From assembly GCA_951799405.1 (NCBI GenBank), contig OX637359.1:2600201-2664200 (forward strand): a stretch of DNA of 64,000 nt, written 5' to 3'. Positions 1 through 10,733 of this stretch are shown here, one piece after another (position 1 is the stretch's first letter; the number at the start of each line of letters is the position of its first letter). The notes under the pieces were generated by a model. That model was not told the DNA's origin, did no database searches, and saw only the letters and a list, made by a program, of their open reading frames with translations. The position numbers and the translations under genes were made by a program. Source of the DNA: Agapetus fuscipes. Taxonomy: Eukaryota > Arthropoda > Insecta > Trichoptera > Glossosomatidae.

Positions 1-490
1 TAGCGCTTAAGCGCTCCAAAAACTAGCACTCAGGTAAGTAAGGTCGACACGTATATTAACCAACGCTTAAGCGCTGTCAAAATATTCCGTCATATTTCAT
101 TGTTATCACATTTTTTGTTTGATTGTGAATTTACATGAAAAAATGAATTCTTTCTATAAACATGATTTTTACGAGTGTATTAACATTGTTTTGACGAGTT
201 CATTTACATTGCTTGACCATCAGAATTGGGTTTGTTCTCCGGTATGGTCTAGGACCATACTGCAATGACAGATGAACTGTCAAAATATTCCGCCGCATTT
301 CATCAGCACATTTTTTGTTTGGTTGTGAATTATTTACATAAAATAATGAATTCTTTCGATACAGTTGACTTCAACGAGAATAATAACATTGTTTTGTTCA
401 AACATAGTGTCCCAAGAAAATATATCAGAGACTGTAAAGACCCATTTACGTATTACGAAGAGGAAGAATTTAGAAGACGTTTTTGATTGA
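1..490 (+). pseudogene. PIF/Harbinger transposase N-terminal remnant
   Basis: The open stretch at 265-486 encodes 73 residues ending VPRKYIRDCKDPF...EEEFRRRF. This resembles the opening of HARBI1-type transposases, where a 'P-R-x-Y-I-R-D' motif precedes an acidic 'D/E-E-F-x-x-R-(F/Y)' segment. It stops straight after that motif, so the catalytic DDE region is missing. A diverged copy of the 5' part (about 80-170) precedes it, matching 279-360, so the remnant holds a local tandem duplication. The assignment rests on motif recognition only. Confidence 0.45.
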
Positions 491-533
491 AAAAATGCGT
501 CGTTCTGTATACAGTTTTGCCGTTGCTCATTGA

Positions 534-640
534 GGGTTGCAAAGCCAACGATTTCTTCGATCTGTTATTTTATCTTCTATTACAGGTTTTTCTTTAATCA
601 GAGCCACCAGCAGCTCCTTTTCCGCTGGAGAAAACAACAT
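534..640 (-). pseudogene. Myb/SANT-like DNA-binding domain fragment of a Harbinger element
   Basis: The minus strand reads ATG then about 36 residues beginning MLFSPAEKELLVALIKEKP and continuing VIEDKITD before a stop. This matches the first helix of Myb/SANT-like proteins that accompany Harbinger transposases. It is divergent from the transposase remnant at 265-486, as expected for the two-gene layout of that superfamily. It is too short to be functional. Confidence 0.4.
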
Positions 641-1214
641 CTTTTTGGCGCTGAAATCGATCAAAACACTTTACATTGGATATTACATAAATGTATTTTA
701 AAAAACTAATAGAAATTGTACACAAACAAATTCGTACTTACGGTTTACTTAAATTAGTAATTGCGTTATACGTACTTATTTGTTGTCAAGTTTTATGCAA
801 AGCTGATATGACATTGAAATTTGAAAGAGGCGGCAACGATAAGAGTGAAGTACGCCGAATATCGGTCGGAAGGTACTGACCAATTACAGAGCTGGGTTTT
901 TTCGAGAGCCAATGACAAACTCGTGCGTCTCCTGGGGGTTGGGCACTACGTTGATTACTGCTTGAGTGTTCTTTGTGAAACAAAACGCTCCAGAATGTCG
1001 ACCCTTGAGTAAGTGTAGCGCTTGAGTAAGGCACTTAAATCAGTTTTGATCGTGAATACGGGGGTTATTATCTAAGGACAGCTGATGCGCTATTCTGCTA
1101 AATTCCTGTGAACCAAAGTGAACCATTTTTTTACAGTATGGGTGGTCAGCCTCATAATAATCCATAAGTCCTATTCACAAATTGATTTAAAAATACATAT
1201 CAGAAAATACTTAC

Positions 1215-1254
1215 CATATTGTTCGCAATACATTCCTCTTGGGCAATAGAAACA
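1215..1254 (-). other. Candidate orphan antistasin-like exon
   Basis: On the minus strand an acceptor preceded by a TACTAAC branch-point match leads into 40 nt reading C-F-Y-C-P-R-G-M-Y-C-E-Q-Y, followed by G|GTAAGT. The CPRGxxC core and the phase-1 donor match the end of exon 2 of the antistasin-like gene at 3044-7463 (CPRGYIC). No partner exon was found, so it may be a relic of a fourth paralogue or chance. Confidence 0.25.
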
Positions 1255-1299
1255 CTTGTTGAAATAAATGTTAGTAAAGAAAGTAATGAATAATAATAA

Positions 1300-1597
1300 T
1301 AAGAATATTAGGATGAATTCTTTGGTGAGCGCTGTTTTTGTGTGTATCACACCTCAAGAGCCCTCTGCAAGCTTGGTCGTCGCTGTAGAAAGTGCCGATT
1401 CGCAAGCAAGACCCAGTTGCTGTAAGCTGGATGGACCTTTATCGACCGGTCTTTGGTAAAGGTATATGAATTTTTCACCCAGCGAAGAGCATATTTGAAA
1501 ATATAAATGGTTTATTTTTTTGTGCTCCGCCGGGATTCAAATCCACAACCTTCCATTCAGAGTGCGAAGTGTTACCACTGAACTACGGACCGGTCAA
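1300..1597 (-). mobile_element. SINE-A, tRNA-Thr-derived
   Basis: Reverse copy with the tRNA-like head near 1540-1597 and a CR1-like tail (CACACCTCAAGAGCCCTCT) near 1345. It ends in an ATT-rich tail at its left edge. Confidence 0.8.
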
Positions 1598-2131
1598 GCT
1601 AGCATTGAAACAATTACTTTTTAATTTCATAAAGCATACAATTCTCAATATACATCCTTCCATTGTTTAGTTATATAGTTGTGTTGTACGAATGTGAGTT
1701 CATCAAATTCTTGATCCTTTACCTGAGAGTAACATCTGTGATGTGGCGCATCCATTTCAACGCGGAGATCTGGTCCATGTTCCAACAGTCAGACATTAGT
1801 CATGAAAGCAAGAACACTTCAATGGCCCGGACATGTAGCACGTGCAGAGGACTCCAGGAGCATCAGGAATTTCTCGGAACACCTTTGATGTCAGACCACA
1901 CATTTTTCCACAGTGGGATCAGCGAATGTTTGAATTTACAACTTTTTTCTCAGCGGGTAAACCTCATTTTTACATGGGACTACGGTCCTCGGTAACCAAC
2001 AAAATATTTAATAAAGTTTTAAGCTTTCACTAACACTTTCATGGTCGGTATTATATAATGAATTGTTTTTGTGTTTTTTTGGGTTAGACCAATGATACTC
2101 AACCTTTTTTGTCTTCGGGCCACATCTAAAA

Positions 2132-2371
2132 CTAAATCTAAATCTAAGCTGCAAAGATATGTATCATTTGAGATTCATATTAAATGTATTCCCACAAGCA
2201 GACATGCATAATTTCGCGCTTACACATGCCGCATGTGGACCTTCAATATAAAAAACCCATTCTCAAATGAACATAAGCCCTGCAACTCTTGCCGACCTTC
2301 CCTGAAGCAGGGGTGACATTGGCAAAGTGAACCATTTTTTACAGTATGGGTGGTCAGCCGCATACCAACCT
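2132..2371 (-). repeat. Family D repeat copy
   Basis: Reverse copy of the roughly 250-bp family D. The (TCTAAA)n tail lies on the left and GGTTGGTATG on the right. Confidence 0.8.
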
Positions 2372-3043
2372 AACATACATATACATATTTGGGCACGCAA
2401 TTTTCAATAGTTTATTTTGTCCGTCGACGGGGGGGTAGGAACACGTAATTTTCAAAAGTTGCCTACCTACAATTTTTTTTTTTCACGCCTCCCTTTCTAC
2501 GTCCTACGAAATATAGAATGCCGGATTTTGTAAATCACGTCCGCACAGAAAAGCTTGCCGGGCCGCAGGTTGAGTATGGCTGGTTTAGACCATGGTAACC
2601 ATGCAGTTTTTTATCTGACGACATTTCGCCTTCACGATTCACAACAAAATATTTGTTTGGCTTTTCCCTAGCAACGTGGATGTATGACGTCACAATTTTG
2701 TACGTACATCCCAATTCATGTGCAGAGTTCATTCATAAAAGCTTATATTATCTAGGTTTTTGGCAGTAACTATGTGAGAGTTCATTTAAATTGATTAAAA
2801 TAAAAATTACTTGGTTTTAATTCACATGCGTTTTATTTGTTTGGTAGATAAGAGGTACGTACCTACAGCTTCTTCCGAAACTGGTCGTGCATTAAACAAA
2901 ATATAAAACTCATATGATAAAAAACAAAGTAATTTTTATTTTAATCATAAAAGCTTACTTGAAAAAAATCACGACATTCACTTAGTTCTTTTTAAAAAAA
3001 TATTATTTCAGTTTTCTGTATTTTTTTTTTTTAATTCTTAATT

Positions 3044-6000
3044 TTATAGATATAAAATATTTTTACAACGTCCTATGGGTGGGCAAGGTGGCACCAAGCA
3101 ATTTAGTTCTGAAACAACAACAACAAAAGCAAGTTTTAATTTTTACCCTTAATTTAACAAGAAAAATCTCCCGACCTGGAATGCTTTTCCTGACACACTG
3201 AGGGAACTGGATTTGGAGACGCAATTTAAAAGAAGTCTCAAGACTCACCTCTTCGTCCAATCATATGGACAAGCGCCTTTGCAGTGACACATTGTCATAA
3301 AAGGCGCTATATAAATTCTGTGTTTATTATTATTATTATAGGAGTGTACGTCTGATCATCACGTTAATTCTTACCTACCGAATATCGGTATTTTTTTAAG
3401 ACCTGTCAATCCAAGATGGCCGCAAGTGAACAGCTGATTAGTCTTCATTCAAACATTACCGATATTTGGTAGGTTAGAATAACCGTGGTGATGAGACCTC
3501 CAGCCCTGAATGATCTGAAATGTCTTGGATGATGACTCCATAAGTGTTAAGACTACTTGGACATACCAAACTGTGGTGGGCAGATAATGTTGAAGGTTCG
3601 TCGAAGATCTTGGAGTAAGTCCTGGAGGATTGTGGTGCGGGAGGCCTTGAGCTTATTAGTTAATCTTATCTAATCTAAGTTCCCTGCCTTAGTTCTTGTT
3701 TATCGTATACGCCATTGAGAAAATTTTACATCAGCAATGTCCGGTCGATAGCTCAGGTGGTAGAGTGCTTGCATTCCATGCCGAAAGCTCGGGTTCGAAT
3801 CCCACCGAGGGTGTCAGAAATAATTTCCCGTTTCGGTGTTTATTTCAAACCCCAAAATAAAATACCGGCAAGGTTTACTCAGCCTTCACAAGAAATGAGT
3901 ACCAGCACACTCGGGAGCTGGGAAACCTCCACTTCAACTGAAGTGGTTGGCGTAAGGCCGGCCCCCTTACCTGTAAAAATAAATAGGTTCAACTCGCCAC
4001 ATGCGACCCCTTCGGGGATAGCGCGGCAAGAAGTTACACTATATGTGTAGCTTAGTTGCGTTTTTTTTAATGTTTGCATGTGTACTGGACCAATGTGTCT
4101 TATGAAAACAAGAAATTTATTTAAAAAAAATTTAAAAGAACTCTCACATTATCAAGTTCTGCGGTTTTTCTTAGCTCAGATTGTGTGGAATTTGATTCAT
4201 AAGACAACTGCATGAAATGTCGGGGTTATAGCCGCGGGGGCCAAGAGGGCTGATCTTTCTAGCGTGTTTCGAATGGAACAACGTTGGTTCGATCCCCGCT
4301 TGGGTCACTTGACTTTAACTTTGACCCTCGTTCAATAGATGTTATTGGGTAATTATTATTTAATAATTCATTAATAATAAACAATAATGAATTATTAAAT
4401 TATGATATTAATACCTGTTTCTGGCCAGGCAGAATAGGTTGGTGAATTGCATTCCTCTTCACAAATCTATTTAAAAAAAAAAAAAAAAAAAGTCATATTT
4501 GACAAGATTGGCGTATACGATAAACAAGAACTGGGGGAGCTAGTTGTCAAGATATGTAATATTGGGTATTCACATTATGTGCATTTTCACAAGCAAACAC
4601 GTAGAAGTTTGCGCTTATAAATGCCACATGTGAACCAACAGCATAAAAACCCAAACCTTAAATGAACATACACCCTGCAACTCTTGCCGAACTTCCCTGA
4701 AACCGGGGTGACATTGGCAATGTGAACCATTTTCTACAGCATGGGTGGTCACTGACCCTATAGGCCCACCCATTTTTACAGTATGTGTGGTCAGCCTAAT
4801 ACCAGCCTATAAGTCAAGGAATGTCAATTTACGAAATGTTTTATACCTACTTAGGGCACATATTCCTTGACTTATGGGTTGGTATGAGGCTGAGGCTGAA
4901 ATGGTTCACTTTGCCAATGTCACCCCTGTTTCAGGGAAGGCCGGCAAAAGTTGAAGGGTTTATGTTCATTTGAGGTTTGTTTTTAATTTGCAAGTACACA
5001 TTCAGCATTTCGCACGTTTAATAATAAAGAGAAATAACTCGAAAATTGTGAAAATCGAGATTTTGTAATAAAACGCAAGAACAATGCGAGAAGAATACGT
5101 AGAATGCGACAGCCGTTCAATTTGGACGAATATGACCGAGATAAAACATCGGCCGCCTTTTTCATCCCATACAAGTTGTACTGGGTGTCTGAACTTCAAA
5201 CGCGTTTTCCCAACATTCATGTTTTTTGAGTTATTGCTCTTTATTATTAAACGTGCGATTTGTAAGCGCGAACTTTCTACACCTGTCTGTTTGTGGGCAT
5301 GAATTTGATGTGAGTTTTGAATGTTAATATCTTTGCAACTTAGATCATATTACAGATTATAGCTCAGACTGGAATGTGTTCAGTGGTTTTTTTGGTAGTA
5401 CTTTACGAAGTTGGTTGCTTAGACTTACGGACGACTCTGCAGATATAACCTCTCGGGCATCTGATATTGCGGCAAGGATTATTGCAGTAACACAGGTCGC
5501 AGCCATAGCTGTCCTTGGCCACACCCCAGCGACAATCTAGTCCACAAGGATTAACGTCACACGCTGAAACATAGATTTTTCTCAATAAAACGTACGCACA
5601 ATCAAAGATCCCTCCTCATATGAAGACATGAAGACTGCACGGGAAAACCAAGACAAGTCGAAGCAAAAATAAGAAAATAATCTACTAATGCCATCTAGTG
5701 GCATCTGTGTGTATCTAAAGCTCTGCAAAATTTGTAGTGCAGCAACAGTCGCTATCGCAGTTTATGGCGGTATTTCCAGTTGATGATGATGATGATGAGT
5801 TGATGATTTCTTTATAGCGCCGTTTCGTGGTGTAGTCACTCCAAGGGCGCTGGTGCAAACGATGCCAGAAATTTGCTTGTCTTCAGTGCATTCCGGAACT
5901 TTCCATGGTCCTCTAGCTCTCTCACATGATGTGGCAGGTGGTTCCAGGCCAGAGGGCCAGCAACTGCAAATGCACGCTCTCCAAATATTGTGTTAACTCT

Positions 6001-7463
6001 TCTTATAGGTTCTTCAATTCTTGATTTGGCTCCAGTCTCAGCCGAGCGCAGTGTAAGGCTTTTTTTGCCGAGGGTGACTGGTTCAGTTCTTTGTTATTGG
6101 CAATAACCATGAGAAATGACCGGTAGACTGGTCCGTAGTCTAGTGTTTAACACTTCTGACTCGTAAATGGAAGGTTATTGGTTCGAATAAACAAAATATA
6201 CCTGAATATAGTGAACAATTTTTTACAGTTTGGGTAGTAAGCCACTACCAACCTATAAGTTGAGGAACTGTCACAACAAATTACATTTTTAAAATAAACA
6301 AAATATAATAATATGTATATAACCATCTAATAGCGAATGACTGGGATATCCAGAGTCATAATAAAAGGAGGACTTGTATGAAAAAGGTTATGACTCTGGA
6401 TGAAATGAAAGAAGTATGCAAGGACAGGAAGAAGTGGCGGCTAATCTGCAATGTTGATTTCTAATGTTGGTGTATTCATTTGCTACATTTTTTTGCATAG
6501 GAAATTTTTGACTTTTTTTTGTATAGATTTCTTTGTAAGGTTTTGTTCTTTTTTATATTTAAATGTAATTTATTATTCATATTCCTTGACTTATAGGTTG
6601 GTATGAGGCTGACCACCCATACTGTAAAAAATGGTTCACTTTGCCAATGTCACCCCTGTTTCAGGGAAGGTCGGCAAAAGTTGTGGGGCTTATGTTCATT
6701 TGAGGTTTGGATTTTATTTGTAAGTACACATTCAGCATTTGTAAGCGCGAACTACACTTGTTGGTTTGTGGGCATACATCTGAGAGCTTTAAATGAATAT
6801 ATCCTTGCAACTTAGATTATAGATTATAGATTATCTGGGTTGTTATGATTTCAAATTTTGTGTCTATTGTCTCGAGTTGATTCTGGATCTGCACCATTTA
6901 GTATTGATTAAAGATCACCTGACAATGCAGGTATTAAAATTTCCCAGCACTGTAAAATGTATACAGTTCGCTGCCTTAGTTCTTGTTTATCGTATACGCC
7001 ATTGAGAAAATTTTACATGAGCAACGTTTGCATGTGTACTGGACCAATGTGTCTTATGAAAACAAGAAATTTATTTACAAAATATTTAAAAGAACTCTCA
7101 CATTATCGAGTTTTACGGTTATTCTTAGCTCAGATTGTGTAGAATTTGATTCATAAGACAACTGCATGAAAAAGTCATATTTGACAAGATTGGCGTATAC
7201 GATAAACAAGAACTGGGGGAGCGAGTTGGCAATAATGCTAAATGCAGTATCGGGTACTTTTCTCTCCGTCTCCCTTTCCTGGGAAAATGTAGGTATAGAT
7301 TACACCCGCAACCTCTCCGGGGACAGCGCGGTTAGTAGTTGCACTGTACGTGCAGCTTAGTTGCAAAGATAACAGATAATCAGATTGTATATTTACCACT
7401 GGTAGAGCTGGTGAAGATTGCCAGGGTGAAAAATAGTAAAGCAGTCAGAAATAGTCCCCTCAT
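3044..7463 (-). CDS. Small secreted antistasin-like protein, copy a (three exons)
   Basis: CDS exons on the minus strand are 7463-7397, 5563-5429 and 3108-3044, about 88 residues. Exon 1 starts with a basic then strongly hydrophobic signal peptide (MRGLFLTALLFFTLAIF) and ends in phase 1 at GTAAAT. Exon 2 carries most of one antistasin-like domain (CDVNPCGLDCRWGVA... then CPRGYICRVV) and is phase 1 at both ends. Exon 3 finishes it with the PCPPIGRC motif and a TAA stop at 3044-3046. Antistasin domains are disulfide-rich inhibitors of serine proteases, so an extracellular inhibitor is the likely role; the target is unknown. AATAAA on the minus strand at 2940-2935 could serve polyadenylation. 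Intron 1 keeps homology to intron 1 of copy b. Its introns hold SINEs, MITEs and LINE fragments. No domain search was run. Confidence 0.8.
3155..3340 (+). mobile_element. CR1/L2-like LINE 3' end
   Basis: The plus strand reads WNAFPDTLRELDLETQFKR-like C-terminal reverse-transcriptase sequence, then a stop and a 3' end GGCGCTATATAAATTC followed by (ATT)n. It sits right beside exon 3 of antistasin copy a. Confidence 0.6.
3340..3510. mobile_element. MITE with about 45-bp inverted ends (ACCGTGGTGATGAGAC family)
   Basis: The left arm (ATCACGTTAATTCTTACCTACCGAATATCGG) is mirrored at the right (ATTTGGTAGGTTAGAATAACCGTGGTGATGAG), ending near CCAGCCCTG. Related copies lie at 16893-17506 and 57374-57500. 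Confidence 0.6.
3520..3665 (+). mobile_element. LINE C-terminal fragment
   Basis: The sequence GTCCTGGAGGATTGTGGTGC is shared with 48645-48665 and resembles the tail of a non-LTR retrotransposon ORF. It is heavily decayed. Confidence 0.4.
3739..4070 (+). mobile_element. SINE-B, full-length tRNA-derived copy
   Basis: The head reads GGTCGATAGCTCAGGTGGTA (A box) and GGTTCGAATCCCACC (B box). The body ends GTAGCTTAGTTGCG plus a T run. It is inserted in MITE copy 1 with AATGT at both edges. Confidence 0.8.
4212..4488 (+). mobile_element. SINE-C, tRNA-derived copy
   Basis: The head carries GGCCAAGAGGGCTGATC and a B box GGTTCGATCCCCGC. The body ends CACAAATCTATTT with a run of about 18 A. It is inserted in MITE copy 1. 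Confidence 0.75.
4862..5360 (+). repeat. Family D copy interrupted by a MITE
   Basis: D sequence runs from TTCCTTGACTTATGGG at 4862 to TTTGCAACTTAGATC near 5350. A 247-bp MITE lies between ATTT repeats at 5007-5010 and 5258-5261. Confidence 0.75.
5011..5257. mobile_element. MITE with CGCACGTTTAATAATAAAG inverted ends, copy 1
   Basis: The left end CGCACGTTTAATAATAAAGA is mirrored by TCTTTATTATTAAACGTGCG at the right. It sits inside a D repeat with ATTT on both sides. A second copy in the opposite orientation is at 10005-10247. Confidence 0.75.
5787..6110 (-). mobile_element. CR1/L2-like LINE 3' end
   Basis: The minus strand reads ...LTLRSAETGAKSRIEEP, then VNTIFGERAFAVAGPLAWN, typical of CR1/L2 reverse-transcriptase C-termini. 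The 3' end GGCGCTATAAAG runs into (ATC)n repeats. Confidence 0.65.
6119..6268 (+). repeat. SINE-A head fragment next to a reversed D fragment
   Basis: A tRNA-like SINE-A head (GACTGGTCCGTAGTCTAG) at 6119-6206 is followed at 6210-6268 by a reversed 5' end of family D. Both are truncated. Confidence 0.55.
6335..6580 (+). mobile_element. LINE 3' fragment leading into family D
   Basis: The plus strand reads MKKVMTLDEMKEVCKDRKKW, then a roughly 110-bp AT-rich 3' UTR that joins directly to a D copy at 6582. The same order and orientation recurs at several other sites. Confidence 0.65.
6582..6833 (+). repeat. Family D copy, nearly complete
   Basis: Runs from TTCCTTGACTTATAGG to a (GATTATA)n tail. 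It is almost identical to the reversed copies at 10488 and 57949. Confidence 0.85.
6969..7223. mobile_element. MITE, 4-bp-TSD family, copy 2 (255 bp)
   Basis: Complete element with ends CGCTGCCTTAG and CTGGGGGAGCG, flanked by AGTT at 6965-6968 and 7224-7227. It has no coding capacity. Confidence 0.8.
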
Positions 7464-7675
7464 CCTTATTTATTATATTATAAGATCTGAAATCATAATA
7501 TATAATAATTAATTAGACATTATTGATAACTTTTGAATGTTCAATATTAATTTTACAAATATGTAAATAGGTACTTAGATACAATAAATTTGAAAATGGA
7601 ACAAAAAACTAGTGAAAGAAAACAAAAGAACGTAGTACCTATAATATATATATACATTTTTTTTTTGGTGCACAA

Positions 7676-7935
7676 CAGGTTGCCCTAATTACAGTGCACC
7701 CTCACAGCCATCAACAAGCTGGGAGGAACTCTTTCACCATACTTTTGAAGGTGTCTACATTATATTGAAATATATCTATTTTTGACTCGTTAATGAGTTT
7801 GACACTCCGAGTTAAAGGATGCTGTGCCAAGACATCGGTGCGGCTCATTGGTACATGAAAAAGATCATGACCTCGCCCCCGATTATGACTTAAGATGACT
7901 GAGGGCACTGCCATAGATAATTATACCTTTTTTTT
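7676..7935 (-). mobile_element. Non-LTR retrotransposon C-terminal fragment
   Basis: The minus strand encodes MSRTDVLAQHPLTRSVKLIN and ends VDTFKSMVKEFL. This is a common C-terminus of jockey/R1-type reverse transcriptases. Confidence 0.5.
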
Positions 7936-7939
7936 ATTT

Positions 7940-8224
7940 GACCGGTCCGTAGTCTAGAGGTTTCTCACTCGTAAATGGAAGGTTGTGGGTTGGAATCCCG
8001 GCGGAGCACAAAAAAAAATCCCAATTATATTTTCAAATACGCTCATCGCTGGGTGAAAAATTCATATACCCTTACCAAAGACCAGTCACTAAAGGACGAT
8101 CCAGACTTACAGCAACTGGGTCTTGCTTGAGAATTGACGCTTTCTACAGCAACGACCAAGCTCGCAGAGGGCTCTTTAGGTGGGATACACACAAAAACAG
8201 CACTCATCAAATAAATCATCATAA
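7940..8224 (+). mobile_element. SINE-A copy
   Basis: tRNA-like head, body with ACCAAAGACCAGTCACTAAA and CR1-like tail (GGGATACACACAAAAACAGC), ending in an ATT-rich run. Confidence 0.8.
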
Positions 8225-8234
8225 TTATTATTAT

Positions 8235-8489
8235 CTAATTTAATCTAAGTTGCAAAATACAAGTGACATTAGAGATTCACATTATACGCATTCTCACAAA
8301 ACAGACATGTTTAAGTTCGAACGAATAAGTTCGCGCTTAAACATGCCGCATGTACCTAGTCCTACAATATAAAAACCCGAATCTCAAATGAACATACACC
8401 CTGCAACTCCTGCCGACCTTCCCTGAAACAGGGGTGACATTGGCAAAGTGAACCATTTTCTACAGCATGGGTGGTCAGCCGCATACCAA
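8235..8489 (-). repeat. Family D copy
   Basis: Reverse copy from TAATCTAAGTTGCAAAA to CCGCATACCA. Confidence 0.8.
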
Positions 8490-8901
8490 ATTTAATAAAA
8501 TAATTAAGTAATTATAATAAATAAAAGCTACAAACTTACTGAAATTCCTTTCACTTGATGTAGTCGATTTTTCAAGATTGTACAAAATATTCATCAGATC
8601 AGGTATATAAATAAAAACAGTGTTTGTCTACGATACATTAATAATGCCATCTACGTAAACAAATGCACAATTTATGAAATAAGTAAATAAAATAAAACAC
8701 TGAAGTACATTAATGAATTAAAATCTGTCACTAAAGGAGTGTTGATTTTTGCACAAATGTGTGAAAAAATATTAAATTAAAATTGTTATTAATTTTGTTT
8801 TGCACACTTTTATTGATACAAATATTATAAACCAGTATTTTGATAACAATAATATAGAAGGCACAAATTCCAAAGACAAGAAAGCTGCCACGTCACACAC
8901 C

Positions 8902-9164
8902 TAATCTAATCTAATCTAATCTAAGCTGCAAAGATATATTATATCATTTAAGATTTATATTAAATGCATTCCCACAAGCAGACATGTATAATTTCGCGCT
9001 AACACATACCGCATGTGGACCTACAATATAAAAACCCAATCTCAAATGAACATAAGCTCTGCAACTCTTGCCGTCCTTTCCTGAAACAGAGGTAACATTG
9101 GCAAAGTGAGCCATTTTTTACAGTATGGGTGGTCAGCCGCATACCAACCTATAAGTCAAGGAAC
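8902..9164 (-). repeat. Family D copy adjoining a LINE 3' end
   Basis: Reverse copy with a (TCTAA)n tail on the left. Its 5' end (AAGTCAAGGAA) abuts the (ACAGTT)n end of the LINE fragment at 9165-9600, both on the minus strand. Confidence 0.8.
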
Positions 9165-9600
9165 TGTAACTGTAACTGTATCCTGCCGCCGTTCCACTAG
9201 GGGTGGCCGGTACCTCCGCAGATGCGCCTCCACTTTTTTCTGTCCTTACAAACCACTTTCATTTCCTCAATATTCATCACCTTTTTCATACATACTCTTC
9301 TCTTATTCTCACTCGGCAGGTTCCATTCTTTCGCAATCTCACCTATTTGGTCTAACCATTCTTTCCTCGGCCTTCCCCTTCCGCGCTTTCCTCTGACATT
9401 TCCTTTGTAAACTTTCTTCGTTAGTCGTTCATCATCCATTCTTTCGAGATGTCCGAACCATCTCATCGTACTTTTTTGTACTTTCATTCTCATATTCTCT
9501 TTTATACCACACTCGTTCATCACCCAATCATTACGTACTCTATCAATCAGTGTCTTTCCAGCCATTGCTCTCAGGTAAGCAATTTCAACAAACATCGCAA
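9165..9600 (-). mobile_element. LINE ORF2 C-terminal fragment
   Basis: An open minus-strand segment of 132 residues contains MRWFGHLERMDDERLTKKVY and GRGRPRKEWLDQIG, then MKKVMNIEEMK and a stop. This is the classic region after the reverse transcriptase in an insect non-LTR family. The 3' end is (TAACTG)n. Confidence 0.75.
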
Positions 9601-10004
9601 ATTACATTTTTAAATCAATAAACAATAATATAAACATGGACACTAAAAAAAACTAAATCTTAAAACCAATTTCACTTTAGTAAACCCTAGCCGCCAACAT
9701 TACAGATCCCCCAACAATAAATGAGGCCTGCACATAAAATGGGCATAGACAAAGTTATGACGTAACACATCTGGGTTATTTGGCGAAGGCTTTATCAGCT
9801 GATAAGGATCGTAATCATATAAGTACATAGATCTGAGACGTTTCCCCGACGATTTTTTTTTTTTTTTCAAATTTGTTCCGGAATTCATTCTAGATCTGCA
9901 CCATTTGGTATTACTTAAAAATCACCTGACAATGCAGGCGCTATGTTTGCGAAACCGGTTGTGGTTAAAATGAACTCCAAATTTGAACTTTGTGGAATAC
10001 ATGT

Positions 10005-10247
10005 CGCACGCTTAATCATCAAGAGCAATAACTTAAAAAAATAAGAATGTTGGGAAATCACGTTTGAAGTTCAGACAACCAGTACAACTTGTATGGGATG
10101 AAAAAGGCGACCGATGTTTTATCTCGGTCATACTCGTCCAAATTGAACGGCTGTCGCATTTGTCCTATTCTTCTCGCATTGTTCTTGCGTTTTATTACAA
10201 AATCTCGATTTTACCAATTTTTGAGTTATTTCTCTTTAAAGCGTGCG
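10005..10247. mobile_element. MITE with CGCACG inverted ends, copy 2
   Basis: Same element as 5011-5257 in reverse orientation. Flanks are ATGT and ATGA, an imperfect 4-bp duplication. Confidence 0.7.
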
Positions 10248-10254
10248 ATGAGCT

Positions 10255-10440
10255 GATGTTTCCATAATGTTTTGTCATGTGATGTTTTTCTAGTGATCTT
10301 TTGTTGTTATGGTGTATTTTCCTGTAATGTTTTGTCACAGTGATGTTTTGTCATGTGTTGTTTTGTCATGTGTTGTTGTGTCATGTGTTGTTATGTCATG
10401 TGTGCAGTGTCGCTTTGTCACTTTGCCGTTCTGTCACCGT
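10255..10440. repeat. Degenerate TGATGTTTTGTCATG minisatellite
   Basis: About ten imperfect units of 16-19 bp with the core TTTTGTCATGTG. A short related stretch lies at 15595-15650. Confidence 0.65.
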
Positions 10441-10487
10441 ATGTGATGTCACCTGGCCGTGCTAAAGACAGTACCGAGTGTCATATT

Positions 10488-10733
10488 ATAATCTATAATC
10501 TAAATTGCAAAGATATATTCATTTAAAGCTCTCAAATGTATGCCCACAAACCAACACGTGTAGTTCGCGCTTACAAATGCTGAATGCGTACTTACAAATA
10601 AAATCCAAACCTCAGATGAACATAAGCCCCACAACTTTTGCCGACCTTCCCTGAAACAGGGGTGACATTGGCAAAGTGAACCATTTTTTACAGTATGGGT
10701 GGTCAGCCTCATACCAACCTATAAGTCAAGGAA
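10488..10733 (-). repeat. Family D copy
   Basis: Reverse copy from TATAATCTAAATTGCAAAG to CCTATAAGTCAAGGAAT. Confidence 0.85.

Larger units (their letters stand above)
3682..4541. mobile_element. MITE, 4-bp-TSD family, copy 1 (interrupted)
   Basis: Inverted ends read CTGCCTTAGTTCTTGTTTAT on the left and, on the opposite strand, GTTCTTGTTTATCGTATACG on the right. The AGTT target duplication is at 3678-3681 and 4542-4545. Copies 2 and 3 are exactly 255 bp. This one is enlarged by SINE-B and SINE-C insertions. Confidence 0.75.
3660..4829 (-). repeat. Family D copy split by a MITE
   Basis: The left tail of a reverse D copy (3660-3681) resumes at 4542 (AGTTGTCAAGATATG) and runs to about 4829. 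The gap is exactly the MITE at 3682-4541, flanked by AGTT on both sides. Confidence 0.65.

Noticed and set aside
691..879. 62-codon plus-strand ORF with a hydrophobic stretch
   Set aside because: It could mimic a signal peptide, but no donor in phase or partner exon was found beside the Harbinger remnant.
3739..3812. True tRNA gene
   Set aside because: The A and B boxes are good, but the acceptor stem does not pair and the sequence runs into a repeated SINE body.
6603..6815. Recurrent 70-residue ORF ([16 protein letters not shown]...) found at 6603, 10500 and 57957
   Set aside because: It lies inside family D copies and recurs only because the repeat does. Other D copies break it.
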